Shown: one piece after another, positions 1 through 6,662 of the stretch | Position numbering within the stretch: position 1 is the first letter of the stretch | How the letters are laid out: every line of letters begins with the position of its first letter | NCBI GenBank assembly: GCA_937952235.1 | Contig: CALFZM010000166.1 | Coordinates: 1 to 14,174, forward strand | Source of the DNA: an uncultured Opitutia bacterium | GTDB taxonomy: Bacteria > Verrucomicrobiota > Verrucomicrobiia > Opitutales > Opitutaceae | DNA: 14,174 bases | Reading direction: 5' to 3' | Position numbers and translations under genes: made by a program | Notes under the pieces: generated by a model | The model's database searches: none | What the model was told of the DNA's origin: nothing | Seen by the model: only the letters and a program-made list of their open reading frames with translations

Positions 1-212
1 ACACCAGTCATCACGAGATGGTCGGGGAGAGCGTGTCGCACGCCTTGCAGCAGGTCGCCCTGACGACCGGCGTGCCGGTGATCAACGGCGTGATCGTGGT
101 GAACTCCCTGGCGCAGGCCCGCGCGCGCTGCCTCGGCCGGATCGACCGGGGGTCGGAATTCGCCGCCGCCACCCTGCAGATGGCGGCGCTGCGCCGGCAA
201 CTTTCGCGATGA
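1..212 (+). CDS. ribH: 6,7-dimethyl-8-ribityllumazine synthase, C-terminal part (5' end outside window)
   Basis: This is the last 69 or so residues of lumazine synthase, which condenses 5-amino-6-ribitylaminouracil with dihydroxybutanone phosphate in the penultimate step of riboflavin synthesis. The frame is open from position 3 and stops at TGA 210-212. The visible start Thr-Ser-His-His-Glu-Met-Val aligns with the family's Thr-Thr-His-Phe-Asp-Tyr-Val segment, whose His is the catalytic base. It is followed by the expected PV-x-x-GV strand, the Ala-Gln-Ala-x-x-Arg helix and a final RGSEFAAATLQMAAL helix, where the family usually has KG-x-E-AA-x-x-ALEM. The usual GVLT reads GVIV here, a mild divergence. 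The stop codon overlaps the nusB start (ATGA), suggesting translational coupling; ribH-nusB adjacency is common in bacteria. The N-terminal half lies beyond the left edge. Confidence 0.9.
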   Translation, partial: TSHHEMVGESVSHALQQVALTTGVPVINGVIVVNSLAQARARCLGRIDRGSEFAAATLQMAALRRQLSR

Positions 213-658
213 GCAAGACCCTCTTTGCCCAAAGACGCGACGGACGCGTCGCGGCCCTGCAATTCCTCTACGCGTGGAGCATCAACGCGCCCAAGAATCT
301 CGCGGACGACCTGCAGGAATTCTTCACCAACTGCGAATCGCCGCGCGAACATTACGCGTTCGGCGAGGAGCTGATCCACGGGGTGATCGAGCACCTCGCG
401 GAGATCGACAGCCGCATCAAGGGCCTGGCGCACAACTGGGACTTCGAACGCATCGCGAAGATCGACCTCGCGATCCTGCGCCTCGCGATGTTCGAGATGA
501 TCTACCGCAAGGACATCCCGCCCGTCGTCTCGATCAACGAGGCGATCGACCTGTCGAAGCAGTTTTCCAACGCCGACTCGAAACGTTTCATCAACGGCAT
601 CCTCGATCGCCTGAAGGACCACCTGGGACGCGACGCGCGCAAGGCGGACCAGGGGTGA
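209..658 (+). CDS. nusB: Transcription antitermination factor NusB
   Basis: NusB binds boxA RNA together with NusE (ribosomal protein S10) and promotes antitermination of rRNA operons. The product is 149 residues; the E. coli protein is 139. Visible family marks are an Arg-rich N-terminus followed by AALQFLYAW (residues 15-23), AHNWDFERIAKIDLAILRLA (74-93) and P-x-VSINEAIDLSKQF (105-119), then SKRFINGILDRL (124-135). The last two are the most diagnostic NusB blocks. The ATG overlaps the ribH stop by four bases (209-212). No Shine-Dalgarno sequence precedes it, so translation probably depends on ribosomes finishing ribH. The last nine residues are charged and probably disordered. Nothing appears missing. 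Confidence 0.95.
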   Translation: MSKTLFAQRRDGRVAALQFLYAWSINAPKNLADDLQEFFTNCESPREHYAFGEELIHGVIEHLAEIDSRIKGLAHNWDFERIAKIDLAILRLAMFEMIYRKDIPPVVSINEAIDLSKQFSNADSKRFINGILDRLKDHLGRDARKADQG

Positions 659-757
659 AGCCCGCCGGTTGAGGCACCGTCCCGGCTGCCGGCGCCGCGA
701 CCCGCTTCTTCCGGAAACACCCGCTCGCATCGCACCTCGTCCGAAGAAAGCCCGCCC

Positions 758-1723
758 ATGTTCGGCCTGTTCAAGAAATTCAAGGATGGTCTCGCGAAGA
801 CGGTCTCGGCCATCGCCGCGAAGACCCGCGGGCTTTTCGGCGGGCGCAAGATCGACGCCGCGTCGCTCGAGGAACTCGAAGAGGCGCTTTATACCGCCGA
901 CTTCGGGGTTGAGACGACCAACGAGATCCTCACCGAGATCAAGCAGGCGTACGGCAAGGACAAGGACCTGCAGGGCCGCCAGGCTGCGGAAATCGGAGCA
1001 GCGGTGCTGCGCCGGGTGCTCGCCGGCAGCGAGGGCAACCTCGAGTCGGGCGGGTCCGCGGCGCCCGGTGCGGCAGCAGCCGAGGGGAGCGCGGCGGCGT
1101 CGCGCCATCCCGTCGTCATCGCGATGATTGGCGTGAACGGCTCGGGCAAGACGACCACGTCGGCCAAGCTGGCCTGGAAGCTCAAGCAGGAGGGGCGGAC
1201 GGTCACGCTGGCGGCGTGCGACACCTTCCGGGCGGCGGCCGTCGAGCAGTTGAAAACCTGGGCGACGCGGCTCGACCTCGAGATCGTGGCGAGCCACACC
1301 GGGGCGGACGCCGCGGCGGTGGCCTTCGATGCCTGGCAGGCGGCGAAGGCGCGCAACCGGGATTACCTCATCGTCGACACGGCGGGCCGGCTGCACACGA
1401 AGAGCAACCTGATGGAGGAACTCGCGAAGATCCGCCGCGTGCTGCAGAAGCACGACGCCACCGCGCCCCAGCACCGTTGGCTCGTGGTCGACGGTTCGCT
1501 CGGCAGCAACTCGATCGAGCAGGCGCGGGTGTTTCACCAGAGCTTCGGCCTGACGGGCCTCGTGGTGACGAAGCTCGACGGCACGAGCCGCGGCGGCGCG
1601 CTGGTCGGCATTTACCGCCAGCTCAAGCTCCCGATCTATTTCATCGGCCTGGGAGAACAGGCCGAAGACCTGCAGCCCTTCAGCGCGGAGAACTACGCGA
1701 AGGCGGTGTTCGGCCTCGACTGA
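758..1723 (+). CDS. ftsY: Signal recognition particle receptor FtsY (SRP GTPase)
   Basis: FtsY is the membrane-associated GTPase that docks the SRP-ribosome complex at the Sec translocon. The 321-residue product starts with an amphipathic membrane-targeting helix (MFGLFKKFKDGLAKT) and lacks the long acidic A domain of E. coli FtsY. The helical N domain (about 30-90) is joined by an Ala/Gly/Ser-rich linker (about 91-117) to the G domain. GTPase motifs are visible: G1 GVNGSGKTT (125-133), DTFRAAAVEQL (155-165), G3 DTAGR (207-211) and G4 TKLDGTSRGG (271-280), with a closing GLGEQAEDLQPF near 297. The block usually read as DATTGQNA is DGSLGSNS here (245-252). The start is chosen for the targeting helix; 99 bp separate it from nusB and no clear Shine-Dalgarno is present. 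Confidence 0.95.
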   Translation: MFGLFKKFKDGLAKTVSAIAAKTRGLFGGRKIDAASLEELEEALYTADFGVETTNEILTEIKQAYGKDKDLQGRQAAEIGAAVLRRVLAGSEGNLESGGSAAPGAAAAEGSAAASRHPVVIAMIGVNGSGKTTTSAKLAWKLKQEGRTVTLAACDTFRAAAVEQLKTWATRLDLEIVASHTGADAAAVAFDAWQAAKARNRDYLIVDTAGRLHTKSNLMEELAKIRRVLQKHDATAPQHRWLVVDGSLGSNSIEQARVFHQSFGLTGLVVTKLDGTSRGGALVGIYRQLKLPIYFIGLGEQAEDLQPFSAENYAKAVFGLD

Positions 1724-1777
1724 GCCGAGACAAGGCGGTCGGCCTTGGCATCGCCGGCGATTACGACCGCAATGAAA

Positions 1778-1853
1778 GGTGGAGCGGCTTGTCCTCAAGC
1801 CGCTGCGAACGGGTCCGTCGAATGGCAGCCGCCTGGGGACTGGCGGCTCCACC
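1778..1853. repeat. Palindromic element in the ftsY/araC convergent gap (REPIN-like candidate)
   Basis: The gap between two converging genes holds two short hairpins enclosed by inverted ends. Hairpin 1 is a perfect 9-bp stem, agcggcttg (1783-1791) with caagccgct (1796-1804), closed by a TCCT loop. Hairpin 2 is agccgcc (1827-1833) with ggcggct (1842-1848) around an 8-nt loop. The outer ends ggtggagc (1778-1785) and gctccacc (1846-1853) are exact reverse complements. Two inverted hairpin units in an intergenic spacer recall REPIN-type repeats. No T-tract follows either stem, so an ordinary intrinsic terminator is less likely, although either hairpin could still stop or stabilise convergent transcripts. 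There is no second copy in this window, so dispersion is inferred. Confidence 0.5.
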
Positions 1854-1904
1854 CGGGCTGAATCGCTGCGACCGAACGCAGCCCGACGAGCCAGGCGCGG
1901 GCCC

Positions 1905-2678
1905 TCACCGCGGCTGGTAGCGAGAACGGTAGGCCCGTGGCGTCTCGGCCATGAAGCGTCGGAACTCCTTCGTGAAGTGGCTCTGGTCGGCGAAGCCGAA
2001 CGCGGTCGCCACCTCCGCCAGCGACTGGCGCGAAAACACCAGCGCGCTGCAGCTCATGCGCACGCGCAACTGCCGGATGTAATCGTGGGGCGACACGTGG
2101 TACGCCGCCTGGAACTGGCGCTCGAAGGCGCGCACCGAGAGGCCGCATTCGCGCGCCAGGTCCTCGTTGGTGACGCGGTCGGCGAAGTGCTGGCTGATGT
2201 AGCGGATCGCCACGCTCAGGGGTGAGCCCGTGGCGCCGCTGGCGGCGGAGGGCGCCGGCGCCGTGCCATCGGGCTGCGGCAGCGGTCGCGTCACCCCGGC
2301 GGTGCCGACGATGCGGCCCATGGCATCGCGCAGCGGCACCTTGGAGGTGATGCACCAGCGGGCGGTGTGATTGAAGCGACCCACCAGTTCGACCCGCGAC
2401 AGGATGCGCTCCCCCCGCAACACGCGCTCGTCATCGATGCGGTACTGGTTGGCCAGCACCTCGCCGCAAAAATCGTAGTCGGTGCGGCCGATCAGCTCGG
2501 CCCGCGTCTTGACGCCGAAATTGAGCAGCAGGGCGACGTTGGCCCACTCGTAGTGCCCCGCCTCGTCCTTCATCCACATCGGGGTGTCCTCGAGGTAGTC
2601 GAAGAGCTCGATCACCTCCGGCGGCGCCGCCCCGATCCGGCCGAGGGTGGCGAGCATGTGATCGGCGGTCGAAGTCAT
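1905..2678 (-). CDS. PAS-domain AraC-family transcriptional regulator
   Basis: A 257-residue cytoplasmic regulator read leftward. Residues about 22-130 form a PAS-like sensor: DTPMWMKDEAGHYEWAN (31-47), then a helix with ELIGRTDYDF (61-70) and strand KVPLRDAMGRIVGTAGVTR (113-131). This matches PAS_4-type folds, where Gly-Arg-Thr-Asp is characteristic. A Pro/Ala/Ser-rich linker (133-152) leads to an AraC/XylS DNA-binding domain (about 155-255) with both helix-turn-helix units: LARECGLSVRAFERQF (174-189) and the signature EVATAFGFADQSHFTKEFRR (222-241). The ligand is unknown. The frame is open further upstream to an ATG at 2873, but that extension is Arg/Pro-rich, unlike a folded protein, and overlaps the palindromic repeat, so the ATG at 2678 was chosen. 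No Shine-Dalgarno was seen. Its targets cannot be told from context. Confidence 0.88.
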   Translation of the reverse strand: MTSTADHMLATLGRIGAAPPEVIELFDYLEDTPMWMKDEAGHYEWANVALLLNFGVKTRAELIGRTDYDFCGEVLANQYRIDDERVLRGERILSRVELVGRFNHTARWCITSKVPLRDAMGRIVGTAGVTRPLPQPDGTAPAPSAASGATGSPLSVAIRYISQHFADRVTNEDLARECGLSVRAFERQFQAAYHVSPHDYIRQLRVRMSCSALVFSRQSLAEVATAFGFADQSHFTKEFRRFMAETPRAYRSRYQPR

Positions 2679-2844
2679 GGCAGCGCGGGAAGCGCGACGC
2701 GGCGGCGCCGGGAAGGCAAGTGCGGAAGCACGCCCGGGGTGACCGCCCCGCGTCGGTGCGACGACGGCAGGCCGTCGTAGATGGGACGAAGGGCTCCGCG
2801 GCGCGCGCGGACCGGGAGTAAACCGTGGCCGACCAGGACGGGAT

Positions 2845-2937
2845 CCCAAACGCAAAGACGCGAAGGAGAGCAAAGACTCGCGAAGGAAAACGGGGCGAAA
2901 CTTCGCGTGCCTTTGCGACTTTGCGTTTAGGTTTGGG
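2845..2937. repeat. Imperfect palindromic repeat, GCAAAG/CTTTGC type, between araC-like gene and recQ
   Basis: This intergenic stretch is more A/T-rich than its neighbours and is built from short words on both strands. Left arm aaacgcaaag (2848-2857) pairs perfectly with ctttgcgttt (2919-2928). The next eight bases acgcgaag (2858-2865) pair perfectly with cttcgcgt (2901-2908). The flanking cccaaac (2845-2851) can pair with gtttggg (2931-2937). The words GCAAAG and CGCGAAG each occur twice in the left arm, and CTTTGC occurs twice in the right arm. From memory, sequences of this style occur as dispersed intergenic repeats in several bacterial groups; that is recollection, not a search. It lies just past the recQ stop and could fold in the recQ transcript's 3' end. 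Confidence 0.6.
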
Positions 2938-2959
2938 CTACAGGTTTATTGAATCTACT

Positions 2960-4801
2960 TTAGTCGAACGCCTGCCGCCCGTTGGTCTGCAGATACTCGG
3001 CGATGGCCGCGGCGAACGTCGCGCCGAACTCCGCGCGCTTCTTTTCGCCCATGCCGGGGATGCCTTCCATCTGCTCGGCGGTCTCCGGATAAGCGCGCGC
3101 CATCGCGCGGAGCGTCGTGTCGCCGAATACGATGTAGGCCGGCACCCGGCGCTCATCGGCCAGTTGCTTGCGCAGCGCGCGCAGGCGGTCGAAGAGGATC
3201 TCGTCACACGCGATGTCGCCTTCGCGCCGGGCGGGGGCGCGTTTCGCCTTGGGCAGGTCCATCGGCTTGGTGAGCGTGACCGGCTGGCGGGTGCGCAGGA
3301 GATTCATGCCCGGCTCCGTCAGCTCCAGCGTGGCGAACTCGCCGTCCGCCACGGTCACGAAGCCGAGCCGCATGAGCTCGCGGCCGACGGCCGCCCACTG
3401 GGGGCGCGAAAGCTCGCCGCCGATGCCGTAGGTCGTGAGCCGGTCGTGTCCCCAGCGCCGGATCTTCTCGGTGTCGGCGCCCGTGAGGACCTCGATGAGA
3501 TGATTGAGCCCCACGCTGAACCGGCTGTGCTGCGCGATCCGGTAGATGCACGAGAGGAATTTCTGCGCGACGATGGTGCCGTCGTAGGTCTCGCGCGGCT
3601 CGAGGCAGTTGTCGCAGGCGCCGCAGTTGTCGGCGGGGAACGTCTCGCCGAAATACTCCAGCAGCTCGCGGCGGCGGCAGCCGGCGCTTTCCGCGTAGTG
3701 GACGATCCGGCGGAGCTGCGCGCGGGCGACCTCGCGTTCGCGGGCGTCCGTGATCTCGTCGAGGAAATGCGTCTGCTTGGCGATGTCGCCGGCGCTGAAA
3801 AGCAGCAGGCAGTCGCCGGGCAGCCCGTCGCGGCCCGCCCGGCCGGTTTCCTGGTAGTAGCCCTCGATGTTCTTCGGCAGGTCGTGGTGAATGATCCAGC
3901 GGACGTTGGGCTTGTTGATGCCCATGCCGAAGGCGATCGTGGCGCAGATGATCCGCGTGTCGTCGCGGAGAAACTGCTCCTGGTTGCGGGCCCGCTCCGC
4001 GGCGTCCAGCCCGGCATGATACGGCCGGGCGGAGAATCCGCGGCCGGCCAGCGCCTCGGCCACGCGCTCGGCGGCGGCGCGGCTGGCGCAGTAAATGATC
4101 CCGATTTCGGATTCGCGCCGGCCGACGAACGCGATGATCTGTTTCAACGGCTGGTCCTTCGGCACCACGCGGTAGGTGAGGTTGGGGCGGTTGAAGCTCG
4201 CGACGAACACCGCGGGATCGTGCAGCTTCAGGTGCGCGATGATATCGGTGCGCACCCGCTCCGTGGCGGTCGCCGTCAGCGCCATCACCGGCACTTCGGG
4301 CAGCGCATCGCGCAGCCGGGCGATCTGGCGGTACTCGGGGCGGAAGTCGTGGCCCCATTCGGAAACACAGTGCGCCTCGTCGATTGCGATGCAGGTGACG
4401 TTCCACTGCTGCAGGTTCTCGACCCAGCCTTCGAGCATCAGCCGCTCGGGCGCGACGTAGAGCAGCCGGTATTCGTGCCGGTGCAGCCCGCGCAGCCGCG
4501 AACGGGCCTCCTCGGCATCGAGCGACGAGTTGAGGAACGTGGCCGCCACCCCGCTGGCCTGGAGCTGGTCGACCTGGTCCTTCATGAGCGCGATCAGCGG
4601 CGAGACCACGATCGTCAGTCCCCCGCGGGCGAGGGCGGGGAGCTGGAAGCAGAGCGACTTGCCCCCGCCGGTCGGCAGCAGCGCGAACACGTCGCGTCCG
4701 GCCAGCGTCGCCGCGCAGATCTCCTGTTGCAGCGGCCGGAAACGGTCGTAGCCGAAGGTGCGGCGGAGCAGCGGTTCGAGTTCGGAGAGCGCGGCGGACA
4801 T
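2960..4801 (-). CDS. recQ: ATP-dependent DNA helicase RecQ
   Basis: A superfamily 2, 3'-to-5' DNA helicase of recombination and replication-fork repair. The 613-residue length matches E. coli RecQ (about 610), and all three domains are present. The helicase core has FGYDRFRPLQQE (16-27), Walker A TGGGKS (44-49), DEAH (141-144), the aromatic-rich loop SEWGHDFRPEY (147-157), TATAT (176-180) and motif VI QETGRAGRDG (317-326). The RecQ-C domain has zinc ligands C375, C393, C396 and C399. A winged helix follows (about 405-510) and an HRDC domain (about 533-606) with VPAYIVFGDTTLRAMA and GIPGMGEKK. The ATG at 4801 (MSAALSELEPLL) is preferred over an in-frame ATG at 4888, whose extra 29 residues are Arg-rich and absent from the family. 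It is apparently a stand-alone gene. Confidence 0.97.
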   Translation of the reverse strand: MSAALSELEPLLRRTFGYDRFRPLQQEICAATLAGRDVFALLPTGGGKSLCFQLPALARGGLTIVVSPLIALMKDQVDQLQASGVAATFLNSSLDAEEARSRLRGLHRHEYRLLYVAPERLMLEGWVENLQQWNVTCIAIDEAHCVSEWGHDFRPEYRQIARLRDALPEVPVMALTATATERVRTDIIAHLKLHDPAVFVASFNRPNLTYRVVPKDQPLKQIIAFVGRRESEIGIIYCASRAAAERVAEALAGRGFSARPYHAGLDAAERARNQEQFLRDDTRIICATIAFGMGINKPNVRWIIHHDLPKNIEGYYQETGRAGRDGLPGDCLLLFSAGDIAKQTHFLDEITDAREREVARAQLRRIVHYAESAGCRRRELLEYFGETFPADNCGACDNCLEPRETYDGTIVAQKFLSCIYRIAQHSRFSVGLNHLIEVLTGADTEKIRRWGHDRLTTYGIGGELSRPQWAAVGRELMRLGFVTVADGEFATLELTEPGMNLLRTRQPVTLTKPMDLPKAKRAPARREGDIACDEILFDRLRALRKQLADERRVPAYIVFGDTTLRAMARAYPETAEQMEGIPGMGEKKRAEFGATFAAAIAEYLQTNGRQAFD

Positions 4802-5240
4802 GGACAGCCGGCGAGTTAGGCGGGCGCTCCGGCGCGGGGCACGGAAAATCTCCGCCCTCGGCTGCGTTCGGAGCCCGACGCGATGCAACCCCGGTCTTCC
4901 CCGCCAAAAGTGGGGGCGAGCTTCATCTCGGCATTACGAGGGGGGCGCATGAACCTTGGCCCGGCAGGTTTTTCGGCCCGACGAGGGGGCGCGAGCCGTT
5001 TCCAACCCAATCTGCAGAGGTGGGCGGTAAGGCCGAATGCAGCGCGATTTGCTCCGGTCGGCCGACTCGGGCGAGTGGCGCGGCGGGCGGACGAGCCCCC
5101 GGGCACGGACCGGAACCGGGCCGTTCCGCCGGGCTCCACCGCTTGCGGCAGGCTGGCGTGCCGGCTTGGCCCGCCCGGGTCCGCGACGGCGTCGCGAGTG
5201 ACCGTTCCGCGGCACGCTGAAGTTTTGCCGGCCGGGGTCG
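4802..5240. other. 439-bp divergent intergenic region with no recognisable gene
   Basis: This gap separates the starts of recQ (leftward) and the fusion gene at 5241 (rightward), so promoters for both should lie here. I could not identify convincing -35/-10 pairs on either strand. Open frames cross it on both strands, but their translations are Arg/Pro/Ala-rich with no family resemblance. An acgaggggg-gcgc word occurs twice (near 4937 and 4980), with ggcccg repeated between the copies; this may be chance in GC-rich DNA. No clear hairpin with a T-tract was seen. Confidence 0.5.
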
Positions 5241-6599
5241 ATGGAAGGGTTTGTGGCCCCGCGTATCCTCTGCAGCCTCGGCTTGCTCGCGGCCGCGTTG
5301 GCCGGTGGCGGGCTATGCGCGGCCGGGGCGCCGCCGTTGGCGGCCGGCGCGACGCGGGAGGCCGTGATCGAGGCCTACGGCGCGCCGCTCTCCGAGTCGC
5401 GGCTCGGTCCCCGGGAGGTGCTGAGGTACGCTCACGGGCTGGTGATCGTGGAGAACGGCCGGGTGGTACGGACAGAATTCCAGGGAAAGAGCGTGCCTCC
5501 GGCCCGACCGGCGGCAGCGGGGCCGGCGGGGCGGCGTGAGCCGGAAGCGAGGACAGGCGGCGGCTGGAATTCCGATGCTGAGGCGGCGGGCGCCGAAGCG
5601 GGCCGGCTGGGCCTGCCGATGCTGGTGTGGTTTGCCGGGTCGGACTGGTCACCGGCGAGCCGGCAGTTTCGTGACGAGGTCGCGCTGCAGGGAGAGTTTG
5701 TCGCGGCATTCCGGTCGCGTTACGTGTTGGTGCGGGTCGAGCTGAGCGACCAGGAACCAGGCAAGGAGCTGGCGGCCAATTCCCGCCTGCGGGAACGATT
5801 GGGCGTCACCGTTTATCCCACGCTCATGGTGCTGTCATCGGGCGGCGAGAATCTCGCGCGGATCGACCTCACGCGCGCGGCGGGAGAGACGTATGCCGGC
5901 CGCGTCATCGCCGCGGTGCGGGAAATGCACGATCTTCTCGGTCTCGCGCCGCTGCCGGCGCCGGCGCCTCCCGCCCCGACGCCCGCAGTGAAGGCCGAAC
6001 GTCCGGTTCCCGCCCTCGAGCGGGTGGCAGGTGGCCTGCTTTCCGGCGGCTGGCAGACGGTGTCGGCGCTCGGCACGGGAGTCGCCGTGGCGACCGGCTT
6101 GTTCTGGCTGGTCTGGCGACGCCGACGGGTGCGCCCCGCTCCGCCGCGGCGTTCGTTTTCCGAGCGGATCGCCGAACGCGCGAACGAAGAGCCGACGTGG
6201 CCGGAAATCCTGGAGTGGCCGCGACACCGCGTCGCGGGCCTCGCCACCGGCATCGCGGAGTCAGAAGGATTCCTCACCGAGCCGATCCCCGCCGACGACA
6301 GTTGCGACCTGCGGCTCCGGCGGGCGGGAGAATCGGACACCCGGGGACTGGTGCGTTGCGTGGACGGACAATCCGGAATGGTGACGGCCAGGCAGATCCG
6401 GGGGCTGCACGCGCACATGGCGGTGGAGGCAGTGGGTTTTGGCTGGTTTGTGTCGCCGGCGGGTTTCTCGGAAGAAGCCCGGGCGTTTGCGGAGGCGAAC
6501 ACGATTCGGCTGACGGATGGCCCGCGACTGGTGGCCCAGGTACGCGAAGCCAAGCCGGCGGAGTGCCGCGTGGAGCGGCCTGCCGTCCGCGTCCGCTGA
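5241..6599 (+). CDS. Membrane fusion protein: BamE/SmpA-like segment, CxxC-less thioredoxin-like domain, TM helix, degenerate Mrr-type domain
   Basis: I do not recognise this 452-residue protein as a whole. Residues 5-29 look like a signal peptide or anchor. Residues 35-81 (AGATREAVIEAYGAP...VLRYAHGLVIVENGRVVRTEF) resemble short BamE/SmpA-like repeats. Residues 108-232 read as a thioredoxin fold: LGLPMLVWFAGSDWSPASRQF (from 123), then VELSD, LGVTVYPTLMVL with the cis-Pro at P193, and a final helix. The active site is S137-P-A-S140, where Cys-x-x-Cys is expected, so redox activity is unlikely. A Pro-rich linker leads to a transmembrane helix (275-292) and an Arg stop-transfer cluster. Residues 322-436 resemble the Mrr endonuclease fold (RQIRGLHAHM...GFGWFVSPAGFSEEARAFA...IRLTDGPRL), but the Q-x-K motif reads R372-C-V374, suggesting no nuclease activity. 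By topology, the thioredoxin part would be periplasmic and the Mrr part cytoplasmic. The role is unknown. Confidence 0.75.
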   Translation: MEGFVAPRILCSLGLLAAALAGGGLCAAGAPPLAAGATREAVIEAYGAPLSESRLGPREVLRYAHGLVIVENGRVVRTEFQGKSVPPARPAAAGPAGRREPEARTGGGWNSDAEAAGAEAGRLGLPMLVWFAGSDWSPASRQFRDEVALQGEFVAAFRSRYVLVRVELSDQEPGKELAANSRLRERLGVTVYPTLMVLSSGGENLARIDLTRAAGETYAGRVIAAVREMHDLLGLAPLPAPAPPAPTPAVKAERPVPALERVAGGLLSGGWQTVSALGTGVAVATGLFWLVWRRRRVRPAPPRRSFSERIAERANEEPTWPEILEWPRHRVAGLATGIAESEGFLTEPIPADDSCDLRLRRAGESDTRGLVRCVDGQSGMVTARQIRGLHAHMAVEAVGFGWFVSPAGFSEEARAFAEANTIRLTDGPRLVAQVREAKPAECRVERPAVRVR

Positions 6600-6662
6600 G
6601 CACCGCACCCCGCATTCCCGACTTGTTTCGAGCCGGGTGTGCGCTGTCGTCACGACTGCGGC

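Noticed and set aside
1783..1804. Intrinsic terminator for ftsY
   Set aside because: The stem is perfect, but GCGAACGGG follows rather than a T-tract, and the hairpin is part of a larger two-hairpin unit.
2679..2873. N-terminal extension of the PAS-AraC regulator to the ATG at 2873
   Set aside because: The added 65 residues are Arg/Pro/Ala-rich, match no part of the family and begin inside the palindromic repeat.
5649..5660. Thiol-disulfide oxidoreductase activity for the fusion protein
   Set aside because: Both positions of the Cys-x-x-Cys motif are Ser (S137, S140), so thiol exchange chemistry is not expected.
6204..6548. An active Mrr restriction endonuclease, hence a defence gene
   Set aside because: The fold resembles Mrr_cat but the Q-x-K motif is R-C-V, the domain sits behind a transmembrane helix, and no methylase or other defence gene is nearby.
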